Origin: Gammaproteobacteria bacterium
Lineage (GTDB): Bacteria > Pseudomonadota > Gammaproteobacteria > Enterobacterales > Alteromonadaceae
Assembly (NCBI GenBank): GCA_018825965.1
Contig: JAHKAA010000039.1
Span: 1-64,000 of the forward strand
Length of the DNA stretch: 64,000 nucleotides
Direction of reading: 5' to 3'
Numbering within the stretch: position 1 is the stretch's first letter; each line of letters opens with the position of its first letter. The notes beneath the pieces were generated by a model. The model did no database searches. It was not told the origin of the DNA and saw only the letters and a program-made list of their open reading frames with translations. Both the position numbers and the translations under genes were made by a program. Shown here piece after piece: positions 1-8,804 of the stretch.

Positions 1-82
1 ATTCCGAACTCAGAAGTGAAACGCAGCCGCGACGATGGTAGTGTGGCAGATGCCATGCGAGAGTAGTTCACCGCCAGGCTCC
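1..82 (+). rRNA. rrf: 5S ribosomal RNA, 3' part (5' end outside window)
   Basis: The first bases match the second half of gammaproteobacterial 5S rRNA: the conserved CCGAACTCAGAAGTGAAACG segment, the GATGGTAGTGTGG helix and the closing GCCAGGC tail. The gene starts upstream of the window, so an rRNA operon (16S-23S-5S) probably lies to the left on the same strand. The 3' end is placed near 82 by comparison with the E. coli 5S end. A strong terminator follows within about 10 bases. Confidence 0.93.
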
Positions 83-92
83 CAATAAATGG

Positions 93-128
93 AAAAGCCC
101 TTCGCGCAAGCGAGGGGCTTTTTTATTT
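93..128 (+). terminator. Intrinsic terminator of the rRNA operon
   Basis: A 13-bp stem (93-105 with 110-122, one G-U pair) closes on a GCAA tetraloop and runs into TTTTTTATTT. It lies directly after the 5S end, as expected for rRNA operon termination. Confidence 0.9.
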
Positions 129-640
129 ACGTTGAAATCGGTGGTGGACCATTCGAGCACGGCATTATCCGGCATCCTCGCAGAGCTCGTCGCGTTCAGT
201 CGGCAAGACGCAAAACTGTTTGCGTCTTGAAACCCCGACTTCACCCATGCGACAAATTGGCCGGGAGCCAATTTGGACCGCACAGCGGGCCGCGAAGCGG
301 CGAACCCCACGGATGGGGTGAGCACTGTAGTTCACCGCCAGGCGGACAAGACGACCTGCAGCCACCTCACAAGTAGTTCACCGCACACGAATTCAGAACC
401 AATCCGCTTTTAAACTAACCAGCGATTGCACCAACGGCGCAATGCCTGCGGCGATTGCACCCTACATTCAAAAGAGATCCCCTCCCCAAAATCACCCAAC
501 CGCACCAAAATAATTCATCACTATGCACCAATCTGATACATCTAAATCATTGATTAATTTCACCTATTCACCAAAATAAATTCAGTGGTAAAACCAGCTG
601 CTTTATGTTTTTATAATGCTGTATCCATTTGGGGGCTGTT
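129..640. other. Spacer between rRNA operon and chemotaxis gene, with hairpins and 5S-tail copies
   Basis: No convincing gene is seen. Three perfect hairpins stand close together: 204-229 (11-bp stem, ACTG loop), 253-275 (8-bp stem) and 304-319 (6-bp stem, CGGA loop). None is followed by a T-run, so they are not obvious terminators. Two short copies of the 5S 3' tail lie at 327-343 and 372-384. From about 400 the sequence becomes AT-rich, and TATAAT at 612-617 could be the -10 box for the receptor gene; no good -35 box is seen at 17 bp. Nothing else is recognisable. Confidence 0.6.
327..384 (+). repeat. Two partial copies of the 5S rRNA 3' tail
   Basis: GTAGTTCACCGCCAGGC at 327-343 is identical to 63-79, the last part of 5S rRNA. 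AGTAGTTCACCGC at 372-384 is a shorter second copy. The sequence between and around them is not 5S-like. They look like remnants left by duplication or recombination at the end of the rRNA operon. Confidence 0.7.
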
Positions 641-2683
641 ATGTCTTACATTAAAAATCTATCCATCAAACAAAAACTATTAATAGCGGTAGGTGGTTCA
701 GTCGCTGTGCTGTTGGTTCTCTCTGCACTTTTTACGGTGAATCATTTAAGCCAGTTAACACGCCAGCAAGTTCAGGCTGAAGTGGACTCATTAGTGACTA
801 CTGAGTCGGTGAATATAGGCAAATTTTTTGCTGAATACGCCCAGGTTGCCCGTACTTTTCTGGAGGCTCCGCAGTTTCAGGCCTGGTTTCAGGCTTATCC
901 TGGACGCAATGCAGAGCTGGACTCAGTGCCTGGTTATCAGGACATCAATAACAGCTTTATTAAGATCAGTGAACGGGATCCCAATATACTGTCGGCTTTT
1001 TTTGCACTGGACCGCAGTGCTGAATACTTCAGGGAAAGCTCCAGAACAGGTGTGGACAAAGAAGGTCCGGATGCCGGGGATATCAGCAAAGGCTATTTTG
1101 CAACCCAGCGTCCCTGGTACAAATTAAGTCTTGAGCATAATAAGTTTTTTGTCGGCTCGCCTTCTGCTGATTTCACCACTGGTATTGTGTCTGCTGTAGT
1201 GGAAGGGCCAGTGTATTTACCTGGCGGGACTCTATTAGGTGTAGGTGGTCTGGATCTGCATTTGGATAAGCTTGGTGAGCATGTAGAACGTATCCGTTAT
1301 CAGGGCGAAGGCTTGCCATTTTTGCTTGATAGCGTGGGCCAGGTGGTGCATTTCTCTAAAGCTGCAGGTCTTGAAATTAAAGCCAATGATCCGCTGGAGA
1401 TGTTAGATAAAACTATCGCCGATACAGCAGGTTTCAGCACATTGGTACAAGCTGCCAAAGAGCAAAAATCTGGTTTTACCAAAGTCAGTTTGTCAGGCAA
1501 AAGTTATTATGTGTCCTACCAGCCTGTCAGCCTTGAATTTCCGAAAATGAACTGGCTGGTGGGATTGCTGATCCCCGCTGAATTGATTGAAGCTCCCGTG
1601 CAAAAAGCCACTGGCTGGGCATTATTTGCAACCTTGCTCATGCTGGCGGTTATTACGTTGGTTGTCGTACTGACCACACAACGTATTATTCGCCCTCTAT
1701 CAGATTTAACCGAAGCGATGAAAGATATCGCCAGCGGTGAAGGTGATTTAACCCGCACTCTGGCCATTCAAAGTTCGGATGAAGTCGGGGTTCTGGCTCA
1801 GCATTTTAATACCTTTATCAGTAAGTTAAGAAACTCCTTGCAACGTACCTCAGAGCAGTCCGCATTGGTGCATCAATCCAGCCAAAAGTTAAATAAAGTG
1901 GCTGGTCAGACTGACACTGAAATTCAGAGTAACAAGCTGCAAATTGACGCAGTTTCTGCCGCAGTGACTGAAATGTCAGCCACTGTGCATGAAATTAGCC
2001 GCAACGCTCAGGAAACCAGTGCTGCTGCTTCTGCCGCGCAAAAGCGTGGTGCTGAAGGTTCTGCGTTATCGCAGGCAGCATTACAGGATATGTCCGCTTT
2101 GGCGGGCACTATGACAGATGCTGTGGACGTTGTGGTTGGCTTAGCAAAAGAATCCGAAAATATCGGTGCTGTGGTGGATGTGATCAAAGCCATAGCTGAA
2201 CAGACCAACTTATTGGCATTAAATGCCGCTATCGAAGCTGCACGTGCTGGTGAACAGGGTCGTGGTTTTGCGGTAGTAGCGGATGAGGTTCGTTCTTTAG
2301 CCGGACGCACCAGCGAAAGCACAGGGCATATCCGTTTTATGGTGGAAAAACTGCAAGCCATTGCCAAAGAGGCCGAGTTAAAAATGCAGCAAGGCCGTGA
2401 ACAGACCCAGTTAAGTTCAGAACGGGCAAAAGCTATGCAAGGTGCTTTAGTTGCTATAGGACAGGCGATTGAAGTGGTTCAACAACAAAGCTCACATATC
2501 GCGGTAGCCACTCAGCAACAAGGTGTAGTGGCTGAAGAGATTAATCAGAATTTGCACCGTATTACCCAACTGGTTGATACCACTGCAGCCCATGCCGCTG
2601 AGTTAACTTCTGAAGCACAGCAATTGGACCAAGCAGCTACAACTTTGAGCTCCGTGGTTTCCCAATTCAGAATTCATAGTTAA
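641..2683 (+). CDS. Methyl-accepting chemotaxis protein with periplasmic Cache-type sensor
   Basis: This is a transmembrane chemoreceptor that would pass ligand binding to CheA/CheW. The 680-residue protein has TM1 at about 12-32, a periplasmic region of about 290 residues typical of double-Cache sensors, TM2 at about 322-345, a HAMP domain, then a long coiled-coil signalling domain. The highly conserved hairpin tip ([20 protein letters not shown], near 520-540) leaves no doubt about the family. The ATG at 641 is chosen because GGGGG lies just upstream with normal spacing; an in-frame TTG at 629 is also possible. No CheB/CheR-binding NWETF-like pentapeptide is seen at the C-terminus. The ligand is unknown. 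The neighbouring sugar locus makes a sugar conceivable, but Cache sensors more often bind amino or organic acids. Confidence 0.95.
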   Translation: MSYIKNLSIKQKLLIAVGGSVAVLLVLSALFTVNHLSQLTRQQVQAEVDSLVTTESVNIGKFFAEYAQVARTFLEAPQFQAWFQAYPGRNAELDSVPGYQDINNSFIKISERDPNILSAFFALDRSAEYFRESSRTGVDKEGPDAGDISKGYFATQRPWYKLSLEHNKFFVGSPSADFTTGIVSAVVEGPVYLPGGTLLGVGGLDLHLDKLGEHVERIRYQGEGLPFLLDSVGQVVHFSKAAGLEIKANDPLEMLDKTIADTAGFSTLVQAAKEQKSGFTKVSLSGKSYYVSYQPVSLEFPKMNWLVGLLIPAELIEAPVQKATGWALFATLLMLAVITLVVVLTTQRIIRPLSDLTEAMKDIASGEGDLTRTLAIQSSDEVGVLAQHFNTFISKLRNSLQRTSEQSALVHQSSQKLNKVAGQTDTEIQSNKLQIDAVSAAVTEMSATVHEISRNAQETSAAASAAQKRGAEGSALSQAALQDMSALAGTMTDAVDVVVGLAKESENIGAVVDVIKAIAEQTNLLALNAAIEAARAGEQGRGFAVVADEVRSLAGRTSESTGHIRFMVEKLQAIAKEAELKMQQGREQTQLSSERAKAMQGALVAIGQAIEVVQQQSSHIAVATQQQGVVAEEINQNLHRITQLVDTTAAHAAELTSEAQQLDQAATTLSSVVSQFRIHS

Positions 2684-2712
2684 TGGCCAAATACCAGCAG
2701 GTGGCTGAACTA

Positions 2713-3933
2713 TTATTCAGTGCCTGCTGGTGTTACTTCACTGAACACCAGTTGCTGCAACGCAGAGAGTTGACTGACGGGCGGCAGCATCAAAGCATGC
2801 TGAGCATCCAGCCGTATCGCTGCATGAAGAGGTAAAGTTGCCAGACCTTGTAAGGCTACTTTTTCTACTTCAGGGGTTTTGATTAAACGTGGCACTGTTC
2901 TGCTGCCATGCTGGGCAACTGAAGGTATTAAAGGGCGTAATCTGCTGATCAATTTATCCAGAAACCAGGCGCTGACTTCACCGCCTAAAATGATGGTCTG
3001 GCAATTAAAAATGCTTTCAAGTGTATGAATGGCAATACGCATAGGTTCAGCACTTTGTTCAAACCACAACTCCAGTTTGTCGGCTAACAATTCAGCCTCA
3101 GACCATTGATTGTCTTCAGTATTTAGCTGTGTTTGCAGTTTTTTCTGTGCAAATTGCTGCAAAGAACTGATAGATACAAAATCATTTAACCGGCCAAATT
3201 CGCCGCTGTATTTGTCTTGTTCAGGCGTGACAAAAATCTCGCCTAAAGCACCGGTCAAGCCATTGTGACCCAATAAAATTCTGCGCTCGTAAACTACAGC
3301 AGCGTCAACTTGCTGACCTAAATGGATATAACAAAAGCTTTGCAATTGCCGTGCTTCACCATGCAGTAAATGATAGGCGGCGCAAGCTGCTGCGGTTTGT
3401 TCTGTCGCAACAGGCATTTTAAGTTGGGCCACCAACTGCTGTTGTAATAACAGCATGTGTTGCTGTCGCTCTGTGATGCTTTGATCCGGCGAGACTTCAA
3501 TGGTGAGTCCCGCGCCTAATAATTGCAGGGCGGTCAGCTGATTTGCTGCTAACAGTTGCTGCAGCTGCTGTTCAATCACATGCAATAATTGACCAGTCTG
3601 AAAAGGAGCAGAGCATTGTGTAACCAGAGCACCGGTCAGATGACATAAAGCCAGTTCTACTTGAGCGGATTTTACCCGCACAGCCAGGCTGTAAGCCGCA
3701 TCATCGTTCAGAAGTAACTGAGTGGATGGTTTACCTACCCCCTCTTTTTTCACACCGGTTTCTACAACTAATTGTTGTTGTAACAACTCGTCGACCAGAT
3801 TCGTGATGGTTTGTTTTGTCAGGTAGGTCGCTCTGGCGATATCAGCCCTGGAAACGGGTCCCTGAGTGACAATCTGTGATAACACCAGTCGTAAATTCAC
3901 TGATTTATTTTGTTTTGAATTCGAACCTTTCAC
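2713..3933 (-). CDS. ROK-family transcriptional regulator (NagC/Mlc/XylR-like)
   Basis: This is probably the repressor of the divergent sugar-transport operon. Of 406 residues, the first 65 or so form a winged helix-turn-helix (pattern SRADIARATYLTKQTITNLV) and the rest is a ROK fold. The ROK C-terminal block (NCQTIILGGEVS, then a segment ending in PEVEKVALQGLA) is present. The usual ROK zinc motif (CxCGxxGCxE) is missing: at the equivalent place the protein reads PEQDKYSGEFGRLNDF with no cysteine. The kinase-type DxGxT phosphate loop is also not evident, so it should be a regulator, not a sugar kinase. It is transcribed away from the ABC operon across a 174-base gap. NagC-like regulators respond to phosphorylated or free sugars; the effector here is unknown. 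Confidence 0.88.
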   Translation of the reverse strand: MKGSNSKQNKSVNLRLVLSQIVTQGPVSRADIARATYLTKQTITNLVDELLQQQLVVETGVKKEGVGKPSTQLLLNDDAAYSLAVRVKSAQVELALCHLTGALVTQCSAPFQTGQLLHVIEQQLQQLLAANQLTALQLLGAGLTIEVSPDQSITERQQHMLLLQQQLVAQLKMPVATEQTAAACAAYHLLHGEARQLQSFCYIHLGQQVDAAVVYERRILLGHNGLTGALGEIFVTPEQDKYSGEFGRLNDFVSISSLQQFAQKKLQTQLNTEDNQWSEAELLADKLELWFEQSAEPMRIAIHTLESIFNCQTIILGGEVSAWFLDKLISRLRPLIPSVAQHGSRTVPRLIKTPEVEKVALQGLATLPLHAAIRLDAQHALMLPPVSQLSALQQLVFSEVTPAGTE

Positions 3934-4038
3934 TAACGACTAACCACCTGAATTTTGTGATGTCTTTATTGTACATACTTTACTGATGAACTGCTAAATG
4001 CAATGGCAGAAAGCTTTTTTGCTATTAAGTAAAAATGA

Positions 4039-4068
4039 TTGACATATTAGTGCTGCTCGTAATATAAA
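4039..4068 (+). promoter_or_regulatory. Sigma-70-type promoter of the ABC sugar operon
   Basis: A consensus TTGACA (-35, 4039-4044) lies 17-18 bp before ATATAA/TATAAA (-10, 4062-4068), about 40 bases upstream of the first gene of the operon. The -35 box is embedded in AAAATGATTGACA (4032-4044). The same 13 bases recur at 8631-8643 upstream of the TonB receptor gene, so this may double as an operator for the divergent ROK regulator. Confidence 0.7.
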
Positions 4069-4107
4069 CAACAGTATAGAAAGTAAATAGCATGGAGCAG
4101 GGGTTAG

Positions 4108-5169
4108 ATGCGCGGTTTTTTCACTGATATGTTCACTATAAAAGGCCTGATGGTTTTATCTGTTGTTGTCAGCAGTTATGCACTTCAGGCCGTTGAGCTG
4201 AAGGATAGCAGAATGGCTGATTCTGTCTTGATAAACCCAGAACAGCAACTGCAGATCCGTCAGATGAAACTGACTGCGGCTATGGTCTGGCATGGTTCCA
4301 GCCCCTGGATCCAGGCTGTGACTGCAGGTGCAAATCAAGAGTTTACTGAGTTAGGTATCAAAGTGCTGGCGGTGACTGACGCGCAGTTTGATCCGGCTCG
4401 TCAGGTCGCAGATCTGGAAAACGTCACAGTACTTAATCCTGATTTGATTTTGTCTCTGGTGGTTGACCCAACGAGCGCTAAAGCCAGCTATAGCAAAGTA
4501 GTTCAGCAGGGCGCCAAATTGGTGTTGTTAAGTAATCCTATTCCGGGTTTTGTATTGCACAAAGATTATGTCGGCATAGTGACAGACGACATGTTTGGTA
4601 TGGGGAAGCAGGCAGCTGTCGAGTTGTCGGCGCATTTTAATCATCCTGCCCGTATCGGTATGATTTTTCATGATGCGGATTACTTTATTACCAACAGCAG
4701 AGATAAAGCTTTTCGTCAGCAGTTAGCTCACTACCCTCAGTTACAGCTGGTGGCCGAAAAGGGGTTTGTCCGCGAGCAGGAAACCAGCCAGGTTGCTGCG
4801 GCTTTAATACTGCAACACCCTGATTTAGATGCAATTTACGTGTCGTGGGATGCGGCAGCTGAAGGGGTGATTGAAGCCTTACGTTTAGCGGGCCGTAAAG
4901 ATATTAAAGTGATCACTCACGATTTAGGTGTCAACAATCTGCTGGATATGGCGATGAAAGGCAATATGCTGGCGACCATCTCCGATCAGCCTTTTGTCAT
5001 TGGCAGCACTATGGCGCGCCTTGCCGCTTTAAGTAAATTAGGACAACAGGCTGCACCTTATACGCTAGTGCCTTTTATGACGGTGACTGCCGACAATATA
5101 GCGCCAGCCTGGCAGCAATCCTTTCGAAGTGAAGTTCCCGCTTTATTACAACAAGTACTGAAACCTTAA
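4108..5169 (+). CDS. Periplasmic sugar-binding protein of ABC transporter (RbsB-like)
   Basis: Substrate-binding component of the ABC importer encoded by the next two genes. The 353-residue protein has an N-terminal signal peptide (hydrophobic residues about 11-25, likely cleavage after ALQA at 28) and the periplasmic binding protein type 1 fold of the ribose/galactose/LacI class: an early motif with WIQAV then AGANQEF, and later YVSWDAAAEGVIEAL and VITHDLGVNNLLDMAMKG. GGAGCAGGGG precedes the ATG. It starts the operon, and 13 bases separate it from the permease gene. The ligand cannot be read from the sequence. It is longer than RbsB (about 296 residues), partly through an N-terminal extension of roughly 25 residues after the signal. 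Confidence 0.88.
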   Translation: MRGFFTDMFTIKGLMVLSVVVSSYALQAVELKDSRMADSVLINPEQQLQIRQMKLTAAMVWHGSSPWIQAVTAGANQEFTELGIKVLAVTDAQFDPARQVADLENVTVLNPDLILSLVVDPTSAKASYSKVVQQGAKLVLLSNPIPGFVLHKDYVGIVTDDMFGMGKQAAVELSAHFNHPARIGMIFHDADYFITNSRDKAFRQQLAHYPQLQLVAEKGFVREQETSQVAAALILQHPDLDAIYVSWDAAAEGVIEALRLAGRKDIKVITHDLGVNNLLDMAMKGNMLATISDQPFVIGSTMARLAALSKLGQQAAPYTLVPFMTVTADNIAPAWQQSFRSEVPALLQQVLKP

Positions 5170-5182
5170 CGGAAAAAATTAT

Positions 5183-6151
5183 ATGTCTGGACTATTGCTG
5201 ATGAGAGTACCGCTACGACAGCTGCTATTACGTAAGGAAGCTTATATTTATTACATCTTCCTACTGGTGTTGGTGTTGTTTGCAGTGCTGTTGCACGACA
5301 CTGCGTTTTTATCTTTTGATAATTTTATGAATATTATCCGCCAGACCACCCCTATTACCGTGATGGCTGTGGCGCTTAGTTTTGCTTTGGCTGTGGGGCA
5401 TATTGATTTATCCATTGGAGCTGTGGTTGCTGTCAGCGCTTTAGTGTCGGCATTGTTACTGCAGAGCTTTGGTATTTCAGTTGCGGTTTGTGGTGCTTTG
5501 GCAGTGGGTTTGCTGGTTGGGCTGGCGAATGGCTTGCTGACAGAAAAGCTGCAGGTGTCGTCTTTGCTGATCACTTTAGGCTCTATGAGTGTGCTGGCGG
5601 GGTTTGCCCGTCAACTAACGAATTTAGAGTCTGTGCCCATTATTAATCAGGATTTTAACTTCATTTTTGGCGGCGGCGACTTATTGGGTATTCCGGTGTT
5701 ATTGCTCTGGACTCTGGGCATCGCTGCTTTGGGTTATCTGGTGTTAAACAAGTTGCGGTTTGGCCGGCATTTGCTGGCGGTAGGGGGCAGTCCGAATGCC
5801 GCCCGGGCTATGGGTATACAGTTACAGCGCACCCGTGTTTATGCCTTGATGATCTCCGCCTGTGGTGCTGCTTTGGCTGGGCTTTTATATGCAGGACGTT
5901 TGCAAGGTGCCCGCTACACCTTAGGCGAAGCCGATTTATTAACAGTGATAGCAGCTGTGGCTATTGGCGGCACCAGTCTGTTTGGCGGCCGGGCTTGTAT
6001 TGTCGGCGCAGTTTTAGGCTCCTGGCTGATGGGTATGATTAATAACGGCCTGATTTTAAGTGGTTTTTCCACCAACGAACAAATGGTTGCCCGTGGTGTG
6101 ATCCTGATTTTGGCTGTGGCTATTGGTGTGAAGGAGTCAAAAAATGGTTAG
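5183..6151 (+). CDS. ABC transporter permease, ribose/AraH (CUT2) type
   Basis: Integral membrane subunit of the importer, with 322 residues and about nine to ten hydrophobic segments. The family pattern is clear: SFALAVGHIDLSIGAVVAVS near 70-90, LNKLRFGRHLLAVGGSPNAA about 185-205, then AIGGTSLFGGRACIVGAVLG near 260-280. These match RbsC/FrcC-like permeases, which normally work as homodimers. The gene lies between the binding-protein and ATPase genes and overlaps the ATPase gene by 8 bases, so the two are translationally coupled. Confidence 0.92.
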   Translation: MSGLLLMRVPLRQLLLRKEAYIYYIFLLVLVLFAVLLHDTAFLSFDNFMNIIRQTTPITVMAVALSFALAVGHIDLSIGAVVAVSALVSALLLQSFGISVAVCGALAVGLLVGLANGLLTEKLQVSSLLITLGSMSVLAGFARQLTNLESVPIINQDFNFIFGGGDLLGIPVLLLWTLGIAALGYLVLNKLRFGRHLLAVGGSPNAARAMGIQLQRTRVYALMISACGAALAGLLYAGRLQGARYTLGEADLLTVIAAVAIGGTSLFGGRACIVGAVLGSWLMGMINNGLILSGFSTNEQMVARGVILILAVAIGVKESKNG

Positions 6152-6917
6152 AACAGGCTTAGCGCAAAAGGCACTGGAACTGAAAGGCATTACCAAGGAG
6201 TTTGGTGCAGTAAAAGCGCTGCAGGGCGTTAGCTTCAGTATTCATAAAGGCGAAGTAGTGGCTTTGCTGGGGGATAACGGCGCAGGGAAATCGACACTGG
6301 TGCGTTGCATCGCCGGTTTGCATGCGCCGGATCAGGGGGAAATTCATGTGAACGAACAGCAGGTGACTATTCGCACGCCCCAGGATGCCCGTGATCATGG
6401 TATTGAAACTGTATTCCAGGATTTAGCCATGATCCCGGATTTTGATATTGCCTCTAATTTATTTCTGAACAGAGAAATGCTCAGCAAAAATCCAATTTTG
6501 CGCTGGTTTGGCTGGTTGGATCAGCAGGGAATGCGGAAAAGAGCACGTAAGTCGTTAAACCGGCTGAATAGCCGTTTACCGGATTTTTCTGCCAAAGTCA
6601 GCACCTTATCCGGTGGTCAGCGTCAGGCTGTGGCTATTGCCCGCGCCGTGAATTGGGGCGCTGATCTGGTGATTATGGATGAACCTACCGCGGCCTTAGG
6701 GGTTGAGCAAAGTGCTCAGGTCAACGAGCTGATTAAGTTGATCAGTTCTCAGGGCGTAGCCGTGTTGTTGATCAGTCACAATATGCAGCATGTGCTGGAA
6801 ACCTGTGACAGAGCCGTGGTGTTGTATCAGGGCCGTTCAGTGGCCGATGTCGCCGTATCGGATGTCAGCAAAGAAGATCTGGTGGCTCTTATTACCGGTG
6901 CCAAAGTGGCAGCCTGA
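6144..6917 (+). CDS. ABC transporter ATP-binding protein, single-domain sugar type (FrcA-like)
   Basis: ATPase that powers the importer. Of 257 residues, Walker A is GDNGAGKST (43-51), the signature is LSGGQRQAVAIARA (about 154-167) and Walker B is LVIMDEPTAA (about 174-183), with a switch histidine in LLISHNMQ. Classical ribose/galactose ATPases (RbsA, MglA) contain two fused nucleotide-binding domains of about 500 residues. This one has a single domain, as in the FrcA subgroup, so a homodimer is expected. It overlaps the permease gene and is followed 35 bases later by the glycosidase gene. Confidence 0.92.
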   Translation: MVRTGLAQKALELKGITKEFGAVKALQGVSFSIHKGEVVALLGDNGAGKSTLVRCIAGLHAPDQGEIHVNEQQVTIRTPQDARDHGIETVFQDLAMIPDFDIASNLFLNREMLSKNPILRWFGWLDQQGMRKRARKSLNRLNSRLPDFSAKVSTLSGGQRQAVAIARAVNWGADLVIMDEPTAALGVEQSAQVNELIKLISSQGVAVLLISHNMQHVLETCDRAVVLYQGRSVADVAVSDVSKEDLVALITGAKVAA

Positions 6918-6952
6918 ACCAGACTGGAGACAAAGATGGAGTGGAGATCGTT

Positions 6953-8572
6953 ATGGATATGAAACAGCGGGTCAGTCAGCTGATCAGCACCATGCCTCTG
7001 GCTGAAAAAGTCGGGCAGCTGTTTATGCTGGCTTTTGCCGGGCCGGATCTGGAGTATGCAAAAAAGCTGATTAAAGACTGGCATATAGGCGGTTTTTACC
7101 TGACGGACGACAATAGCCGAAACAGTGTTGAAGCTTTACGTTTAAATCAGCAATTACAGCATGAAGCCGCATTACGGCATTGTGATGCGCCGCTGATTTT
7201 GGGAGTGGATCAGGAAGGGGCCTGGGGCATTTTAACCAAAGAAACTGATCTTGGGCCTGGAAATCTGGCGTTGGGCAAAGCAGATGAACCAGCATTGACT
7301 GCCCGGATGTATCAGGTGCTGGCCAGTCAAATGCAGCAACTGGGTTATAACACTCTGCTCGCGCCCTGTGCTGATGTGAACACCAATCCGGATAATCCAA
7401 TTATTGGCCAGCGGTCCTTCGGTGAAGAGCCGGAGCTGGTAAGCCGTCATGTTCAGGCTGCTGTGCGCTCAGTACTGGATACAGGCATGTTGTGCAGTGT
7501 GAAGCACTTTCCCGGCCATGGTGATACAGCAACTGACAGTCATAGTGGTTTGCCTTCAGTCGACAGAGGCCTGGCTGAGTTATTACAGACAGATTTACAA
7601 CCTTTTGTTGCCGCCATTGAAGCAGGTGTGCCGCTGATTATGACCAGCCATATTTTTTACCCCAAACTGGATGCTGTGTATCCGGCGACCTTATCTTCGA
7701 CTTTGCTGACAGGCCTGCTCAGGAAACAATTAGGTTTTGATGGGGTGATCCTGACCGACAGTATGAATATGGGCGCGATGCGGCGACATTATGGTCCTGC
7801 CGAAGCCGCAGTGCTGGCGCTTAAGGCTGGTGCAGATTTGATTATGCTCAGTGAAGAACATTATGAGAATGCCAACACCCCTTATAAAGACTTGCAGCAG
7901 CAGACGATACAAGGCGTTATTAATGCTGTGGCATCAGGTGAGGTGACGGAATCACGCATTGATGAAGCGCTACGTCGTGTACTTTGTTTGCGTTATCAGT
8001 GGCAATCCACCGCTGTATCCCCGACACCTCTGTCAACGACACAAGCTGCACAAACTGCAAAAGAGTCTGCCCGCAAAGCCTTTAAAGTACTGCGCAATTC
8101 GGCTGGGCTATGGCCTTTAGGCAATAAAAGGTTTCAGCTGGCTTTTGTCACCAACCCGCAGTGTTACGACCGAATTTGTAACAGCAGGGGGATAGGACCC
8201 AACGATCCAATTCCGGCCAGTCAGTACTTTAGCGAAGGCTTACAGCAAGCCGGAGCTGTGCATCTGCAGTACAGTTTTAATCAGCTTGAACAGATGCTGC
8301 AGCAAGGTACTGTGTTGCCAGAACATGGGGCTTTAGTTTTGGTCACGGAAGATTATCCTTTGCCAGGGGAACAAATGGACTTGGCTGAGCAGCAACACAG
8401 AGTACAGCGTGCCTGTGAGTTGTGGGGGGAACAGGTGATAGTGCTGGCTTTACGTTCTGATTATGAACTGACACAGTACCCTCACTTAAGCACCTATATC
8501 TGTAGTTATTCCAGTCGAAAGGTTAGCGCTTTACTCGCAGCTGAACTACTGGTTTCAAATAATAATTTATAA
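6953..8572 (+). CDS. Glycoside hydrolase family 3, NagZ-like beta-N-acetylglucosaminidase, cytoplasmic
   Basis: Predicted to remove beta-linked N-acetylglucosamine (or a related sugar) from imported saccharides. The 539-residue protein has the NagZ-type catalytic loop KHFPGHGDTATDSH (about 184-197), which supplies the His/Asp acid-base dyad, and the nucleophile motif LTDSMNMGA (Asp near 268). The strand IIGQRSFGEEPE fits the same family. About 200 residues follow the catalytic barrel, so it is longer than E. coli NagZ (about 340) and resembles the two-domain NagZ enzymes. No signal peptide is seen, so it should act on substrate after uptake by the adjacent ABC system. The ATG at 6953 is preferred because GGAG lies 6 bases upstream; an in-frame GTG at 6941 is the alternative. 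Some NagZ-like enzymes act as phosphorylases, which cannot be excluded. Confidence 0.88.
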   Translation: MDMKQRVSQLISTMPLAEKVGQLFMLAFAGPDLEYAKKLIKDWHIGGFYLTDDNSRNSVEALRLNQQLQHEAALRHCDAPLILGVDQEGAWGILTKETDLGPGNLALGKADEPALTARMYQVLASQMQQLGYNTLLAPCADVNTNPDNPIIGQRSFGEEPELVSRHVQAAVRSVLDTGMLCSVKHFPGHGDTATDSHSGLPSVDRGLAELLQTDLQPFVAAIEAGVPLIMTSHIFYPKLDAVYPATLSSTLLTGLLRKQLGFDGVILTDSMNMGAMRRHYGPAEAAVLALKAGADLIMLSEEHYENANTPYKDLQQQTIQGVINAVASGEVTESRIDEALRRVLCLRYQWQSTAVSPTPLSTTQAAQTAKESARKAFKVLRNSAGLWPLGNKRFQLAFVTNPQCYDRICNSRGIGPNDPIPASQYFSEGLQQAGAVHLQYSFNQLEQMLQQGTVLPEHGALVLVTEDYPLPGEQMDLAEQQHRVQRACELWGEQVIVLALRSDYELTQYPHLSTYICSYSSRKVSALLAAELLVSNNNL

Positions 8573-8804
8573 TATTCATTAGGTTAGATTGCATTTTATG
8601 CAGGTGAAAAATAGTTTATTTTGTTTAGTCAAAATGATTGACAAATATTTAGTAAAACAAATAGACTAATTTTTAAGCGCTGAGTTGTGGCAGGAATAAA
8701 GCAGTACCGCCATGCAAAAGTGATGTTCGTAAAACGATATTTATAACAACAAGCTGCAGCAGTAAACGCAGATAACAACAAGCAACAGCAGAGGGAATGC
8801 CATC
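8573..8804. other. Spacer carrying the TonB-receptor promoter region
   Basis: No gene is seen. The gap separates the glycosidase from the receptor and has no strong terminator, although TGCAT-TTT-ATGCA (8590-8602) is a small palindrome. It holds the candidate promoter and operator described at 8613-8668 and an AT-rich leader. Confidence 0.6.
8613..8668 (+). promoter_or_regulatory. Candidate promoter and operator of the TonB-receptor gene
   Basis: TTGACA at 8638-8643 with TAGACT at 8662-8667 (18-bp spacing) is a plausible sigma-70 promoter with a weak -10. The -35 box lies in AAAATGATTGACA (8631-8643), identical to 4032-4044 at the ABC operon promoter. Two AT-rich arms flank it as an imperfect inverted repeat (8613-8630 against 8650-8667, 13 of 18 matching), a shape expected of a repressor site. 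Binding by the ROK regulator at 2713-3933 is inference. Confidence 0.5.

Noticed and set aside
2008..2367. Minus-strand open frame inside the chemotaxis receptor
   Set aside because: It mirrors the conserved signalling domain of the receptor and has no ribosome site or family resemblance.
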